Shown piece after piece: positions 25,601 through 37,183 of a stretch of DNA of 64,000 bases; position 1 is the stretch's first letter; every line of letters starts with the position of its first letter. The position numbers and the translations under genes are program-made. The stretch spans positions 5,391,357 to 5,455,356 of the forward strand of contig NC_089863.1 of assembly GCF_036373705.1 (NCBI RefSeq), in the 5' to 3' direction. Below the pieces are notes generated by a model. It worked only from the letters and a program-made list of their open reading frames with translations, was not told the origin of the DNA and searched no databases. Source of the DNA: Amia ocellicauda. Taxonomy: Eukaryota; Chordata; Actinopteri; Amiiformes; Amiidae.

Positions 25601-28600
25601 GGACTGACTCAGAGACGGCACTCACTCTGTAGAAACGTCGTTCACGGGCTCCTCTTGGTCAGGAAGCGATTGCCTGCGGAGAAACACAGAAATATATTAG
25701 TCAATTAAATGTATGAATCAATAATTAGGAGTGAGTCTGTTAGTGCTGCCCTGTGATTGGCTGGTGTCCTTCCCAGGGTGCCCCCTGTGCCCGCCAGGTG
25801 GGGCAACAGATCACCACCCCCTTGTACTGGATATTGTAGAGAAATAGATAGACAGATACAGAAAGACAGATGGAAGCACTGATGTGTTCTTTTGTTTTCC
25901 TTTCCAACATTATGTTGACCTGTTACCCAGAGAGACCAGGGCCGCAGAAAGACACTCACCTGGTGGGAGGGCTGTTTTCCAGGTCTCTGCCTCTGGGGAG
26001 AAATTGCCTGGAGACAGAAAAGCAAGAGAACAACTAATGTGGCTTCAGAGTATAGCGTAGATTGATGTAAGCTTTTCAGCTAATGAAGATGATGGATGAA
26101 CTTTAAAAAAAAACACTAACTCAGGAGCGTGGGCTTCTACCGGCTGCGTGGCATCCAGGTGTGACTTTCTGGAGGGACAACAGTGATAAGAGATCATGTT
26201 CAAGTCACTGATCTAAGGCCACTTCTTTACACAGACAGCTTTGTGGGACCTGGTGGAATTTGAATAAAATGCCAAAGTTCCACATCTACCACAACAACTT
26301 TTTTGTCCAAGCGTGCTTGCCATACTGTGAGTTAGGCTCCAAGGGGGACTGTGAGGGCTGCCCTGCTTTGAACGGCACCGAATCTCACAATAATTACATT
26401 TAAAAAAAGGGGGATAGAAAGAGAATGACACAAATATAGTAGGTGAAACCCTTTCGATTTCTCTCCTCTACAGCCCATGTGCAGTGTGTTCTGGGAGCAA
26501 CCCGTCTGGGTAGCAACACGGACCCTCGGGAAAATACAGCACGCCCATCCGGCCAAAAAGGGTCAGGATGTAAATATTTGTTACACCACTGCTGGAATCT
26601 GTCTGTTCCACTTTTAAACTCATCACTTTAAGCACAGTATTGGGTCAGACTGAAACTTGGAAACGCCGCTATGATACGATGGCTTCTGAAAATGGCTTAC
26701 TTGGGAGGGCTGGGTGGCTCTTCCTCTACTCCTCCCGAGAGAGGCTTTCTGAAAAGACATTGATTTTCAATAATCACACACAATACTGAACATGCACCGT
26801 GTCTCATTTGTCTTTAAACACGATTCAGATTTTGTTATTGTTGTTACAACCCCAAAAGATGAATGCAGGAGAGAAGGTCGATAGAGTTTGTTTGGGGCCC
26901 AGACTCGTGTGACTTCAGGGAACCATGATCAATGAGGATAAGTCAATCTGAACCGCACCCCCATTAGATGGAATGAGCCAATGAGCTGCTGCTGGGGGCG
27001 GAGCCTGGGGGAGGACAAGAGAGGCGGAGCAAGGAATGCTGGGAAAATGAGTTTGGTTGCAGGACACTAATGCTTTGGGAAGTCGTCCTCCTGAACCTCA
27101 GTTTAAAACTCCTCATACCGACGCTGAGATTCAGATGCCCTGAGTTTGGTCTCAGCACAGAGGACATTTGGAGGTCGAGCCCTGTTTTGTGAGGTTCTTG
27201 TTTGGTGGGGTTTGGTTGTAATTACCCTGAGTCCATGGTTGGGTCTGGCAGTGGCGCAGTGTCTGCCGTGCTCATGGGCTCCATTCTGCAACGTCAACAC
27301 ACATCAAGTGCAATTGGGTTACTTTGCAGGCGTATAGACGTTGTTCAATCTTTCATCTTTTTCACTTACTTTAAAATTACATTTTGTTATGATGTACACT
27401 CACCTAAAGGATTATTAGGAACACCATACTAATACTGTGTTTGACCCCCTTTCGCCTTCAGAACTGCCTTAATTCTACGTGGCATTGATTCAACAAGGTG
27501 CTGAAAGCATTCTTTAGAAATGTTGGCCCATATTGATAGGATAGCATCTTACAGTTGATGGAGATTTGTGGGATGCTCATCCAGGGCACGAAGCTCCCGT
27601 TCCACCACATCCCAAAGATGCTCTATTGGGTTGAGATCTGGGGACTGTGGGGGCCAGTTTAGTACAGTGAACTCATTGTCATGTTCAAGAAACCAATTTG
27701 AAATGATTGGACCTTTGTGACATGGTGCATTATCCTGCTGGAAGTAGCCATCAGAGGATGGGTACATGGTGGTCATAAAGGGATGGACATGGTCAGAAAC
27801 AATGCTCAGGTAGGCCGTGGCATTTAAACGATGCCCAATTGGCACTAAGGGGCCTAAAGTGTGCCAAGAAAACATCCCCCACACCATTACACCACCACCA
27901 CCAGCCTGCACAGTGGTAACAAGGCATGATGGATCCATGTTCTCATTCTGTTTACGCCAAATTCTGACTCTACCATCTGAATGTCTCAACAGAAATCGAG
28001 ACTCATCAGACCAGGCAACATTTTTCCAGTCTTCAACTGTCCAATTTTGGTGAGCTTGTGCAAATTGTAGCCTCTTTTTCCTATTTGTAGTGGAGATGAG
28101 TGGTACCCGGTGGGGTCTTCTACTGTTGTAGCCCATCCGCATCAAGGTTGTACGTGTTGTGGCTTCACAAATGCTTTGCTGCATACCTCGGTTGTAACGA
28201 GTGGTTATTTCAGTCAAAGTTGCTCTTCTATCAGCTTGAATCAGTCGGCCCATTCTCCTCTGACCTCTAGCATCAACAAGGCATTTTCGCCCACAGGACT
28301 GCCGCATACTGGATGTTTTTCCCTTTTCACACCATTCTTTGTAAACCCTAGAAATGGTTGTGCGTGAAAATCCCAGTAACTGAGCAGATTGTGAAATACT
28401 CAGACCGGCCCGTCTGGCACCAACAACCATGCCACGCTCAAAATTGCATAAATCACCTTTCTTTCCCATTCAGACATTCAGTTTGGAGTTCAGGAGATTG
28501 TCTTGACCAGGACCACACCCCTAAATGCATTGAAGCAACTGCCATGTGATTGGTTGGTTAGATAATATCATTAATGAGAAATTGAACAGGTGTTCCTAAT

Positions 28601-29693
28601 AATCCTTTAGGTGAGTGTATGATAGTATTATAACAATAATAAACATCTCTCTGGAACACAGTCATATCAAAGTACTTTTGTAACTTTATCGTACAACATA
28701 TTCACAACATCCCCTGGAGTCTACAAATCATATTGTTTGTGGTCATATTGTCCAGTCAGTGGTCACTTTATTACAGCATTGCCACAATGTTGTTTCATTC
28801 TGCGGTCACTTTTCTACAATGTTCCCAAAACTTGGTATTGTCCTCAATTACTCAACGTGTCCGGCAGCACCAGGCTGCCTGACTCGGAAATGTTCGGCTT
28901 TGGAGAGACACTTACTTTTGTTTATTTTTCTGTTTTTTCAGTTTAACCTGTTCCAGTTCCCTGGGAAAGAGAGAGAGACTAGCTTCAGTTTTAGGGGATA
29001 TTTAATATTGTTTAATTTTAACCCCAAATTCCAGCATTAGGTAAGGACAAAAATCTTAATTTAAAAATCATGTTTTGCAAAATACTCTGCAAGTTTGCCT
29101 CATCTTATGCAAATAACTTGAGCTTTGAAGGACATAAAGTATTTCACTCAGCAACCTGAAATAAAAGATAATGTTGCCTCACAATTAGGGCAAGACAGCT
29201 AAATGAGTGCAGCGATATATTTTCTCAAACTACTGGCTAAATTTTTTTTCCAAAATAGCAAAGCATAAAATCCTTCGTGAGACTTCAGACAATAAATAAA
29301 TACATGTTTATTTGGTTTTACATTAGTTATTATAATAGTAATTATAATCACTATAGGTATCGGATCAGTTGGGATCTACTCACAATATTGTCATACAATT
29401 TGGGAATTTGCTTGGATGTACAGTGTGCTTGTTAAGGATTAGTGAATCCCCTATCAGGGGATTATTTGTTAAATAATCACCAGTTTGCCAGTAGACAAGT
29501 TTGATTATTGGTGTAACCTGATCAAATCAGAAAGCTTGTTTAAAATAATAATGAATTGGGCATTGCGGGAAAGTTACAATGCACGTTTAAAAACCAGCAT
29601 ATCAAAAATAACTGTTGATTCATTAGCGCACTGCACAAAATGAAGTGTAGATAGTTAATTAGAGTTTGAGTCGATATAGAAAATTACTTACAT
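22609..29693 (-). CDS. SMCO3-like protein with an N-terminal tail encoded by an array of micro-exons (gene D)
   Basis: The coding exons, all joined by phase-2 introns with AG/GT borders, are: 28916-28960, 27226-27285, 26701-26748, 26121-26168, 25960-26007, 25626-25673, 25355-25402, 25052-25090, 24523-24543 and 22609-23332. The AT of a possible first ATG is the end of exon 29692-29752, giving 1131 bp (376 aa). ATGs in exons 27226-27285 and 24523-24543 are alternatives. Five consecutive exons are exactly 48 bp (16 aa). The large last exon is homologous to the three plus-strand genes: MSWV replaces MSW(S/T)D, KLEPSMYAKI matches KLEPSCYQEI, and YERAIQLVQETVDVFRP matches the C-terminal helix. Only one weak hydrophobic stretch (LLGSVSAPLIAVLLV) remains, followed by a Pro-rich insert, so membrane insertion is doubtful. 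A Tc1 element lies in the intron before exon 27226-27285. A non-coding first exon probably ends at 30469. The stop is TGA 22609-22611. Confidence 0.78.
27397..28617 (-). mobile_element. Full-length Tc1/mariner element, copy 1 (1221 bp)
   Basis: The 29-bp perfect terminal inverted repeats begin CACTCACCTAAAGGATTATT and are flanked by TA on both sides (27395-27396 and 28618-28619), the TA target duplication of Tc1/mariner elements. The transposase runs on the minus strand. The element lies in an intron of SMCO3-like gene D, in the same orientation as the gene. A copy of identical length is at 59281-60501. Confidence 0.93.
27549..28469 (-). pseudogene. Tc1 transposase, truncated by a nonsense change
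   Basis: The 306-aa frame starts MGKKGDLCNFERGM and has a helix-turn-helix DNA-binding half (SQSAQLLGFSRTTISRVYKE) and the DDE catalytic half (WSDESRF, QQDNAPCH, SPDLNPIEHLW). The three acidic residues are present. Compared with the copy at 59313-60353, a CAA codon has become TAA at 27549-27551, which removes the last 40 residues of the 346-aa frame. The lost part includes the C-terminal helix, so activity is unlikely. Confidence 0.88.
28621..28915. other. Intron of SMCO3-like gene D, nothing else recognised
   Basis: The stretch between the Tc1 element and the micro-exon at 28916-28960 shows no further exon or repeat. Confidence 0.4.
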
Positions 29694-29752
29694 GACCGGT
29701 TCACAGTTAGTCGCTCCGGCGTGTTTTCCGCTCTGGCCACACGTGGGCGCTG
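29692..29752 (-). other. Candidate 5' exon of SMCO3-like gene D (split start codon)
   Basis: This 61-bp exon has a TTTCTGTTGCAG acceptor and a GTCAT|GTAAGT donor. Its last two bases AT join the G of the next exon to make ATG, in a good context (G at +4). It also stays open in the same frame upstream but contains no earlier ATG, so it is probably mostly 5' UTR. Confidence 0.5.
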
Positions 29753-30468
29753 CTGCAACAGAAACAAGGATGAGTCCCACAGTGCGTCCACCGCAAACTG
29801 CGAACACAGGCGGCGCTGCAGAGCGGCTGTTATTACTGCATGCTACAGCAGTCACAACACCGAGTTTCACCTGCTCAATGATGGGGAGTGATCACACTTT
29901 CTTCTGTGATGGGATTCATTCAACTGCGTCTCTCTTCTGTCTATTGCAAGCAGACATCTGTCCAGTGTGCACGCTTCTCTGTGACCGGGGTCCACAGTCA
30001 TAGCTGAGCACCGAGTCTGCTATCATCCCCCCCCTCTCTCTCTCTCTCTCTCTGTCTCACTTATTGGAAGAAATGCAGATCTACTACAATCATCTCAGTC
30101 TGAACAACTCTTTGGTCCAGTTTTCTGAATTGCAAACTTCACTACAGACCACCAATACACTTACCTGTGAAACCTACACTGCGCACCCAGCTGGATGCAC
30201 TTGTCACAACGCAACTGGAATAGAAGTCGTTACTGACCGACTATTCTCGGCAGAATGAAACTAAACCTAACGATGAGGCGCCTGCTTTCCGGAAGAGACG
30301 CATCCACATCCACTGCACCCAGCTGGAAAGCGTGGGCTACGTCATGCGACAGAACAGACGCTTCGCTGGGGTGTCCTGCACTGCTGAGCTCGGCCTGTGT
30401 GTGTGTGTGTGCATGTATGCATGTATGTATGTATGTATGTGGAGGCAGTAAAGAAACAGCAGACTCAC

Positions 30469-30640
30469 CCGCACGCGACCTCCTCTCCTCTCCACAGTGC
30501 GCGAGCGGGCGGCTGCTCTCTGCGCGAGCGTTCCTGGAAGTCACGTGGCTCAGCGGGGGTGGGGGTGCGGGGTGGGGGGGTGTAGCAGGCCCTTATGCTG
30601 TTTTGCACAGTGCATACTGCACAGACGTTACCGACGAGAT
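30469..30640. promoter_or_regulatory. CpG-rich promoter region, possibly bidirectional, with composite E-box/GAS motif
   Basis: The stretch is GC-rich with many CpG. On the minus strand 30531-30548 reads CCACGTGACTTCCAGGAA, an E-box (CACGTG) directly followed by TTCCAGGAA, a TTCNNNGAA site. About 60 bp downstream a GTGCGG|GTGAGT donor (exon end 30469) closes a candidate non-coding first exon of the minus-strand SMCO3-like gene D. The plus-strand SMCO3-like gene A (32142) has no other obvious promoter, so the region may serve both directions. A (GT)n/(ATGT)n run lies next to it at 30396-30440. Confidence 0.5.
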
Positions 30641-31068
30641 CGCCCAGCTGAGTAGCTGAGTAGGACTGCACTGTTCTCAAAAACGAGAGGTACCGCATTT
30701 CGTTTTAATTTGCCTAAAGCGTCTTTATGCCTTTATGGAACTGATTTATTTATTGTACGTATTTACTTGCAGAAATAATGTGTATTGCGGAGGTAACAGG
30801 TTGTTTTCCCCTCGCTTGCAGCCTAAAGTATGCACAAATGTAATTTGATATTAGAATATAAAAAGCCATCTTCTTGCTTAGATGTGGTGTTATTTTACAG
30901 CATTATTGGGTCAGTAAATCAAGTGTGTATCGGCCTATATGTATTTTAATATCTACCAGGAGCACACTCCTGGATTTGAAAGGCTGCGGTGGTTCAGTGG
31001 CATTGCATTGAAAAACTACCTGGGGTATTCATCTATTTATTTGTGCATAACAGAACTTATTTCTTATT

Positions 31069-31069
<1 letters not shown>

Positions 31070-31156
<87 letters not shown>
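31070..31156. repeat. Compound (ACT)n(AAT)n microsatellite
   Basis: About 19 ACT triplets run into about 10 AAT triplets. Open frames across it are artefacts. Confidence 0.95.
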
Positions 31157-32141
31157 CCATTGACAAGTATTTCTTCTTAAACAATTCTTGACAGTTACCT
31201 TTTAATCCACGTTTTGTCGTTACCGTGTCCGTATTAAAATGCGCTGTGAATGAAACTGTTTCTCCTCCTTTCAATTACATAGCCTGTGTTACGTTCTTGT
31301 TATTTCCATAAACATTGTAATATGTAGCTCCTTCACAAGACTTTTTATAGAACCTAAATACTATTGAACTACACAAAGACTGAAGGCAGTTGTTTTGCAT
31401 CTGATCTTATTTAGGAGTGTAAGAAGACCGTTCGGTTTCGATTTTTAATTGGTGTGTGTGTGTGTGTCCTATCCCCCCCAACAAGGAAATTGCGGAGCAT
31501 GTTGTCTAAAACAAAAGGAAAAAACAAAACAAAATTTAAACATCAGTTCCTGGTTGGAACACAACAAAATGTTAAAAAGGTCCAGCATTGTCAAATAGTT
31601 ATAAAACAACACTGCCTGCCCAGGATTCACAGGATTTTAAAGCATTTCTCTCACAACACGCTGGTCAGACTCAGACTGCCACCTCACACAAGGGCGCCAG
31701 GGCGATGGTGCTCACTGGGACCCTGCCTAACGCCCTGTCCTCCCCCCGGCAGCGTGTGAGAGAAACCACAGACAAGGGAGAGCAAGAGATATCACATAAA
31801 AATAAAGATCATGAGAAAAGCATACAAGGAAACAAAGAATATTAGAAAATGTTCAAACATTACAATAAAGTGATAAAAAAACAATAGGCCTACTGCTGAT
31901 TTTCGTACTAATAATCTTATTTAGTTGAAGTTGTACCCGGAGAATAATTGGTTTTGAATTCCAGAGTGCCACAGATCCAGACTGGCATAATTCTGTCTGT
32001 GAAACCGGCCACGTATGAACGATGCTGCCCGGGACTCTCCTTTCCTGTAAACCCATTGAGGTGGGAACGGGCGTTGCTTTTTGCTGCGATCCGCACCGAT
32101 AACATCACTATCCGTCTTGCCCCGCAGCCATCGCGGCAGAA

Positions 32142-32816
32142 ATGTCCTGGAGCGACTTCTTCTACAACAACGATGCCCGGCGGGAGAAACTGGCCCGCCT
32201 CGGCCAAGAGGTCCTGGAGCTCATGAAGAACAACTTCAGAGCCACCAACATGCTGTCCAAGGCCCTGAACACCCACTGTGGCTGCAGCTTCCAGCAGATC
32301 AACCTGAACGAGAAGCACACGGTGCAGCAGAACTGCGAAGTCCTGCTGAGCGCCATTGGCAAGATCCAGGAGAAGGTCCAAGAAATCGACCGGCAGCTGA
32401 AGGACGCCCTGGAGCCCAGCTGTTACCAGCAGCTCCGCAGTCTGCAGACTCCTTCCACCGGTGACTGGAGGAAGGTCCGCAACATCTTGGCCGGGGTCAT
32501 TTCCATCGCGACGGCGGCCAGCTGTGTGGCCTTGATTGGCTTAGTTAACAGTGGTCTCATTTTAAGCGGCGTGGTCTTGTGTATCGGTGGCATTGCCACG
32601 GGGGCCCTGGGGTGTCTTGTAATCGGGGTGCTGGGGCTCGCTATCGACCTGATCTTGAGTAGCTTCATCGGGGCCATGGAGAGAGACCAGCTGGAGAAAG
32701 CCATCCAGGAGCATGAGGAGGTACTGAGGGATTTCCGGCCGGCGTCCCACAAGTATTCCGAGACTATTATGCGTGTGACCGTGAAAATTGAGATGGCAAG
32801 TGAGAGCCAGCATTAG
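32142..32816 (+). CDS. SMCO3-like membrane/coiled-coil protein (gene A of the cluster)
   Basis: A single coding exon (224 aa) starts at ATG 32142 in the context GCAGAAATGTCC, 14 bp after a CCCCGCAG acceptor, so the 5' UTR is spliced. The protein starts MSWSDFFYNN. Residues 11-110 are polar and helical with predicted coiled-coil character (EKVQEIDRQLKDALEPSCY at about 77-95). Residues 114-178 are a long hydrophobic region (for example SGVVLCIGGIATGALGCLVI) that could form one long or two short membrane segments, and a C-terminal amphipathic helix follows (EKAIQEHEEVLRDFRPAS). The layout and motifs agree with my recollection of vertebrate SMCO3, whose function is unknown. AATAAA lies at 32886-32891, 70 bp past the stop. 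Confidence 0.85.
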   Translation: MSWSDFFYNNDARREKLARLGQEVLELMKNNFRATNMLSKALNTHCGCSFQQINLNEKHTVQQNCEVLLSAIGKIQEKVQEIDRQLKDALEPSCYQQLRSLQTPSTGDWRKVRNILAGVISIATAASCVALIGLVNSGLILSGVVLCIGGIATGALGCLVIGVLGLAIDLILSSFIGAMERDQLEKAIQEHEEVLRDFRPASHKYSETIMRVTVKIEMASESQH

Positions 32817-33505
32817 TCACTTAATATTAACATTAGTCTATAATAATAACATTAGTCTATCATAAATAGTATAAGTAATAATCATAATAAATACACATCC
32901 TTTAAGTCTTAAGTAGATTGTTACAAAATATGCACATAATAACTTCAATATTGTATTCTGTTTGTGTTTGTTTTATTGTGTGATAGCATTTTACTAATTA
33001 GAAGAGTTTTTGACAGCAGTGTGCGGTGCAGATAGCAGATTTTTGTTCCCAACTAACAACAAGAGAAATTTGTTATTGTTGTGTGATTATACCATTTTTC
33101 TTTTTAATTAAAACTCTGCTCCATCAAGAACCAATCGCCTGTTCGCAAAAAATTGGTCTTATTATTTGCCTTGCGTGTGTGTCTGTGTGAGTGAGTGAGT
33201 GAGTGTGAGTGTGTGTCCCAAAGACGAAAGTGCACACACTTTGTAATTCACACACCTATTTATTGAATCCTAACTTGTGTGGATGTTTACCAGGCTGTTA
33301 CAATACCCAGTATGCTAGGTCAAATCAAAGATGATGTATCAAGAGAACTGGCTCTTCTCAAACTCAGTTCTTCTGGGTATCAGGGCTGAATAACCGTAGT
33401 ACAGTGAGATCATGAGCTTGTTCATGCAAACACAAAACTTTTAGGCAGGTGTGAAAAAATGCTGTAAAGTAAGAATGCTTTCAAAAATACACGTTAATAG
33501 ATTAT

Positions 33506-33899
33506 TGTGACAGGCCGCTGTCTGTGCCGGCACGGCTGCTGCTGACGCCCGCTGATTTGGTGCTCATGTGCCGCAGCTGTGTTGTCGCTCCCTCGCAAAT
33601 AGGCTGCGGACTCACGGCAATGAGCACCGAGGCGACTGTGACATCGGCGGCAGCTGTGCCTCATTCTGGGGGAGGGAGCTAACCGATGAGATGGAGGACT
33701 GAGTCTGCAACCTCTGACTGCCCAGAGCACCCTGTTTGTGTGGTCGTTTGTTTGGACATTTATTTTCATGTTTTGCTTTTGTTTTTCCCCCCCTGATTGT
33801 GTGTGTGTTCCCCCTGAACGAGCCTGTGAAGCTCAATAAAGCCAGACACCGTCGAAGCCCAAGACTCTCTCTCTCTGTGTATTGTGTCCGGCTGTCACA
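33506..33899 (+). mobile_element. Solo LTR nested in the Tc1-like element
   Basis: This 394-bp unit starts TGTGACAGGCC and ends GGCTGTCACA, so it begins TG and ends CA with short inverted termini. It is flanked by a perfect 5-bp direct repeat ATTAT (33501-33505 and 33900-33904). It contains AATAAA at 33835-33840, about 60 bp before its 3' end. These are the hallmarks of a long terminal repeat left after recombination. No internal retroelement genes are present. Confidence 0.75.
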
Positions 33900-34057
33900 A
33901 TTATATTTAACAATTAACTAAATGCAAAGTGAGTGAACAGAAGAAAAATCTTTGCCTTCAAAACAGCATCAGTTACAGGTACAGGTACAGGTACACTTGC
34001 ACACAGTTTTTGAAGGAACTCAGCAGGTAGGTTGGCCCAAACATCTTGGAGGACTAA

Positions 34058-34971
34058 TCACAGTTCTTCTGTGGATTTAGGCAGCCTCAGTTGCTTCTCT
34101 CTCTTCATGTAATCCCAGACAGACTCGATGATGTTGAGATCAGGGCTCTGTGGGGGCCATACCATCACTTCCAGGACTCCTTGTTCTTCTTTACACTGAA
34201 GATAGTTCTTAATGACTGTCACTGTATGTTTGGGGTCATTGTCATACTGCAGAATAAATTTGGGGCCAATCAGATGCCTCCCTGATGGTATTACATGATG
34301 GATAAGTATCTGCCTGTACTTCTCAGCATTGAGGAGGCCATTCATTCTGACCAAATCCCAAACTCCATTTGCAGAAATGTAGCCCCAAACTTGCAAGGAA
34401 CCTCCACCATGTTTCACAGTTGCCTGCAGACACTCATTCATGTACCGCTCTCCAGCCCTTCGGCAAACAAACTGCCTTCTGCTACAGCCAAATATTTCAC
34501 ATTTTGACTTATCAGTCCAGAGCACCTGCTGCCATTTCCTGTGTTTTCGTGCAAAGTTGAGTCGCTTGGCCTTGTTGCCACGTCGGAGGTATGGCTTTCA
34601 TGAAGGCCACTTCTGATCAGACTTCTCTGGACAGTAGATGGGTGTACCAGGGTCCCACTGTTTTCTGCCAATTCTGAGCTGATGGCACTGCTGGACATCT
34701 TCCGATTGTGAAGGGAAGTCAGCATGATGTGTCTTTCATCTGCTGCAGTAAGTTTCCTTGGCCGACCACTCCGTCTGCGGTCCTCAATGTTGCCCATTTC
34801 TTTGTGCTTCTTCAAAAGAGCTTGGACAGCACATCTGGAAACCCCTGTCTGCCTTGAAATGTCTGCCTGGGAGAGCCCTTGCTGATGCAGTATATCTACC
34901 TTGTGTCTTGTTGCTGTGCTCAGTCTTGCCATGGTGTATGACCTTGTCAGCTGAGTTTGGCTGTTCCTCAC
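34058..34971 (-). pseudogene. Tc1-like transposase, frameshifted
   Basis: Two frames make up one decayed transposase. The N-terminal part (34600-34971) has the paired-like helix-turn-helix (ADISRQTGVSRCAVQALLKK) and a GRPRKLT AT-hook-type motif. The C-terminal part (34058-34525) has MLWTDKSKCEIFG, LQYDNDPKHT and WPPQSPDLNIIESVWDYM, the three catalytic acidic positions. The frames are joined only through frameshifts near 34550-34600. This family differs from the 1221-bp elements. Confidence 0.85.
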
Positions 34972-35315
34972 ACAGTTTTATTCCTCCTACACAGCTGTTT
35001 CTGTTTCAGTTAATGATTGTGTTTCAACCTACATATTGAATTGATGATCATTAGCACCTGTTTGGTATAATTGTTTAATCATACACCTGACTTATGCCTA
35101 CAAAATCCCTGACTTTGTGCAAGTGTACCTAGAAGAATTGATGCTGTTTTGACGGCAAAGGGTGGTCACACCAAATATGGATTTAATGAAAAATTTTCTT
35201 CTGTTCACTCGCTTTGCATTTAGTTAATTGATAAATATAATATATTAACATTTTTGAAAGCATTCTTACTTTACAACATTTTTTCACACCTGCCTAAAAC
35301 CTTTGCACAGTACTG

Positions 35316-37070
35316 TACATGCAGTTGTTCAATGGGCTTGCCTTGTTCCCTACTTTGTTCCCTACCAGCAACACAGATCTGGCTTAGAATGACCTGATGA
35401 GGTTCCTACAGTGAGATTATTGAGCCCTGGAGCAGACAAATATCTTTAAAAACAAAAAACATGTTTCAGTGCTATTTCCGAAAGCCGATTCGCGTAATGA
35501 TCTCATCCCCATTATCCCCCATAAGATTTGTTTCTACTACAGTGCAGTGAAGAAAGAACAAAATATGAAGTTAGTCCGACAGTGCGGTTGGGCGATAAAC
35601 AGGACAGCGTGGTGGGGTGGGGTGTGAGAGGATTTCCAGGCACAGTTGTCGGTGATGATTAATATCTGTGTATAAAAACACAAAATAAACAACCTCTCCG
35701 TGAACTGGGAGCCAGGAAGTCACGCCTGGGGACTTTCCAGGGTACTGTAAACAATGCTTGCCTCTACTGGCTCTAGCACCACCAACATGATGTGGACCTG
35801 GACAGCACCCTCAGTGACCCGTACTTTCCACCCTGCAAGTACTGAGTGTCCCACATTTCTCAAATTGGAGGAGGAGAGGGGCACCTAGGGGTGGTCTTAT
35901 TTGGCAGATTTTCTCTCTTCCTTCTTGGCCTGTCTTGTATCGTTTTAAAAAAGATCCACTAACCTACACTAACTTTCTATTTCATTATACATTTTCCCTC
36001 TTCGGTAAATTGATTAGACCAGGGGTGGGCAAACTGCGGCCCATGTACCACATGCAGCTCCAAAATAAATTGTTTCCATTGCAGCATTTATGTTGATGTG
36101 TGCAGTATCTGTTTTGTGCATGTGGTATCTTTTGTGTGTGCAGTATTTCTTTTGTGCATGCAGTATTTTTTTTTTTGCTTGAAGTATCTCTTTCGTTCAT
36201 GCAGTAGCTCTTTCATTTGTGCAGTATGTCTTTTGTGTGTGCGGTATCTTTTGTGCATGCAGTAGACCCTATCTCTTTTTCAAGTGTGCAAGCACCTTCT
36301 TTTTTTGTGTGAATGTCTTTTCTTTTAGTTTGGCACTTCAGGGCCAACGTAAAGGACTTTTGCAGGCTAGGGTCCAACGCTCTCAGACTCGGAGGGCTCA
36401 AAACAAGGATGGTTAATGGTCCTAACTGGGTACAGATTACTGCTGCAGAAAAACATGTGAGAGCCGTATAAGGGAAAGAGCTGGGAGAGTCCAAGTTCCA
36501 AGTTCAAGTGGCGAGTTGTTATTCTTAGTTCATACAATTTATCGCTAATGGGTGTGCCCACTAACCCTGGCCCCACATCCTGTCTATCTCCTCGCCACAC
36601 AAAGTTCACATCAGCTATTTTCAGTACACTCCAGTAAACTGAAAAAGGTTTGAAGACAAATTGAAACAATAGAAATCCTATAGTTAGTAAAACAAGTATT
36701 ATTTATGTATAAAGTCGTATATTCCCAATATCTTCCTGGGGGCTGCTCTCATTGTAACACTGCCTTAAAATCGTCCTTAAATGTTATTCAAATATCACAT
36801 TAATCATTTATATAAGATTTTTGCGCCTGCACACACACAGAGACAGAGGGAAAACGCAATGTAAGAAAATAAATGTTGTGTATGCATGTCATATACATGC
36901 ATCTCCGCACAGAGGCCAGAGTAAGAAAGGATGTGATATATATGCATATTTCTTTTAACAACGCAAAAGTACCAGAGTGGAGAGGACGGCTAACAATAAC
37001 AACCAGTCTAGTGTATAAAGCCAGATAACGTAGTTGTGTCTCATATTGCAAAGTATTAATTTCTCCTCCA
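35316..37070. other. Intergenic between SMCO3-like genes A and B
   Basis: No coding exon was supported. It contains a possible hAT end near 36018 (CCAGGGGTGGGCAAACTGCG) and a ~22-bp tandem repeat (36095-36262). The remainder is unremarkable. Confidence 0.45.
36095..36262. repeat. Minisatellite, unit about 22 bp
   Basis: Imperfect units of the form TTTTGTGCATGCAGTATCTC recur about eight times with substitutions and small length changes. Confidence 0.75.
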
Positions 37071-37081
37071 GCTGGACGAAA

Positions 37082-37141
37082 CCACGTGACTTCTGAGAAG
37101 CGCTGCAGCCGCGCACAGCTGCGCATTCCGCCGCCAGACGG
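37082..37141 (+). promoter_or_regulatory. Promoter and non-coding first exon of SMCO3-like gene B, with composite E-box/GAS motif
   Basis: CCACGTGACTTCTGAGAA at 37082-37099 joins an E-box to a TTCNNNGAA site. It is followed by a CpG-rich stretch and a donor (CAGACGG|GTAAGG) at 37141. A second non-coding exon, 38245-38299, lies between a CCCCCCCAG acceptor and a GTATGT donor and leads to the coding exon at 38727. The transcription start is inferred from the layout only. Confidence 0.5.
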
Positions 37142-37183
37142 GTAAGGAAAGGCATGCGACGCGGGTCCAGCAACTGCAGCTGT

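Larger units (their letters stand above)
33424..35315 (-). mobile_element. Old Tc1-like element with long inverted repeats, interrupted by a solo LTR
   Basis: The ends match as inverted repeats: AGGCAGGTGTGAAAAAATG with TGTAAAGTAAGAATGCTTTC at 33443-33483, and the reverse complement at about 35263-35300. The right end continues to GCACAGTACTGTA, and the left outer end is worn. Inner repeats (ATGCAAAGTGAGTGAACAGA near 33922 and its reverse near 35200) extend the inverted arms to about 200 bp. The left arm is split by a 394-bp insertion at 33506-33899. The transposase remnant is on the minus strand. Confidence 0.8.
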
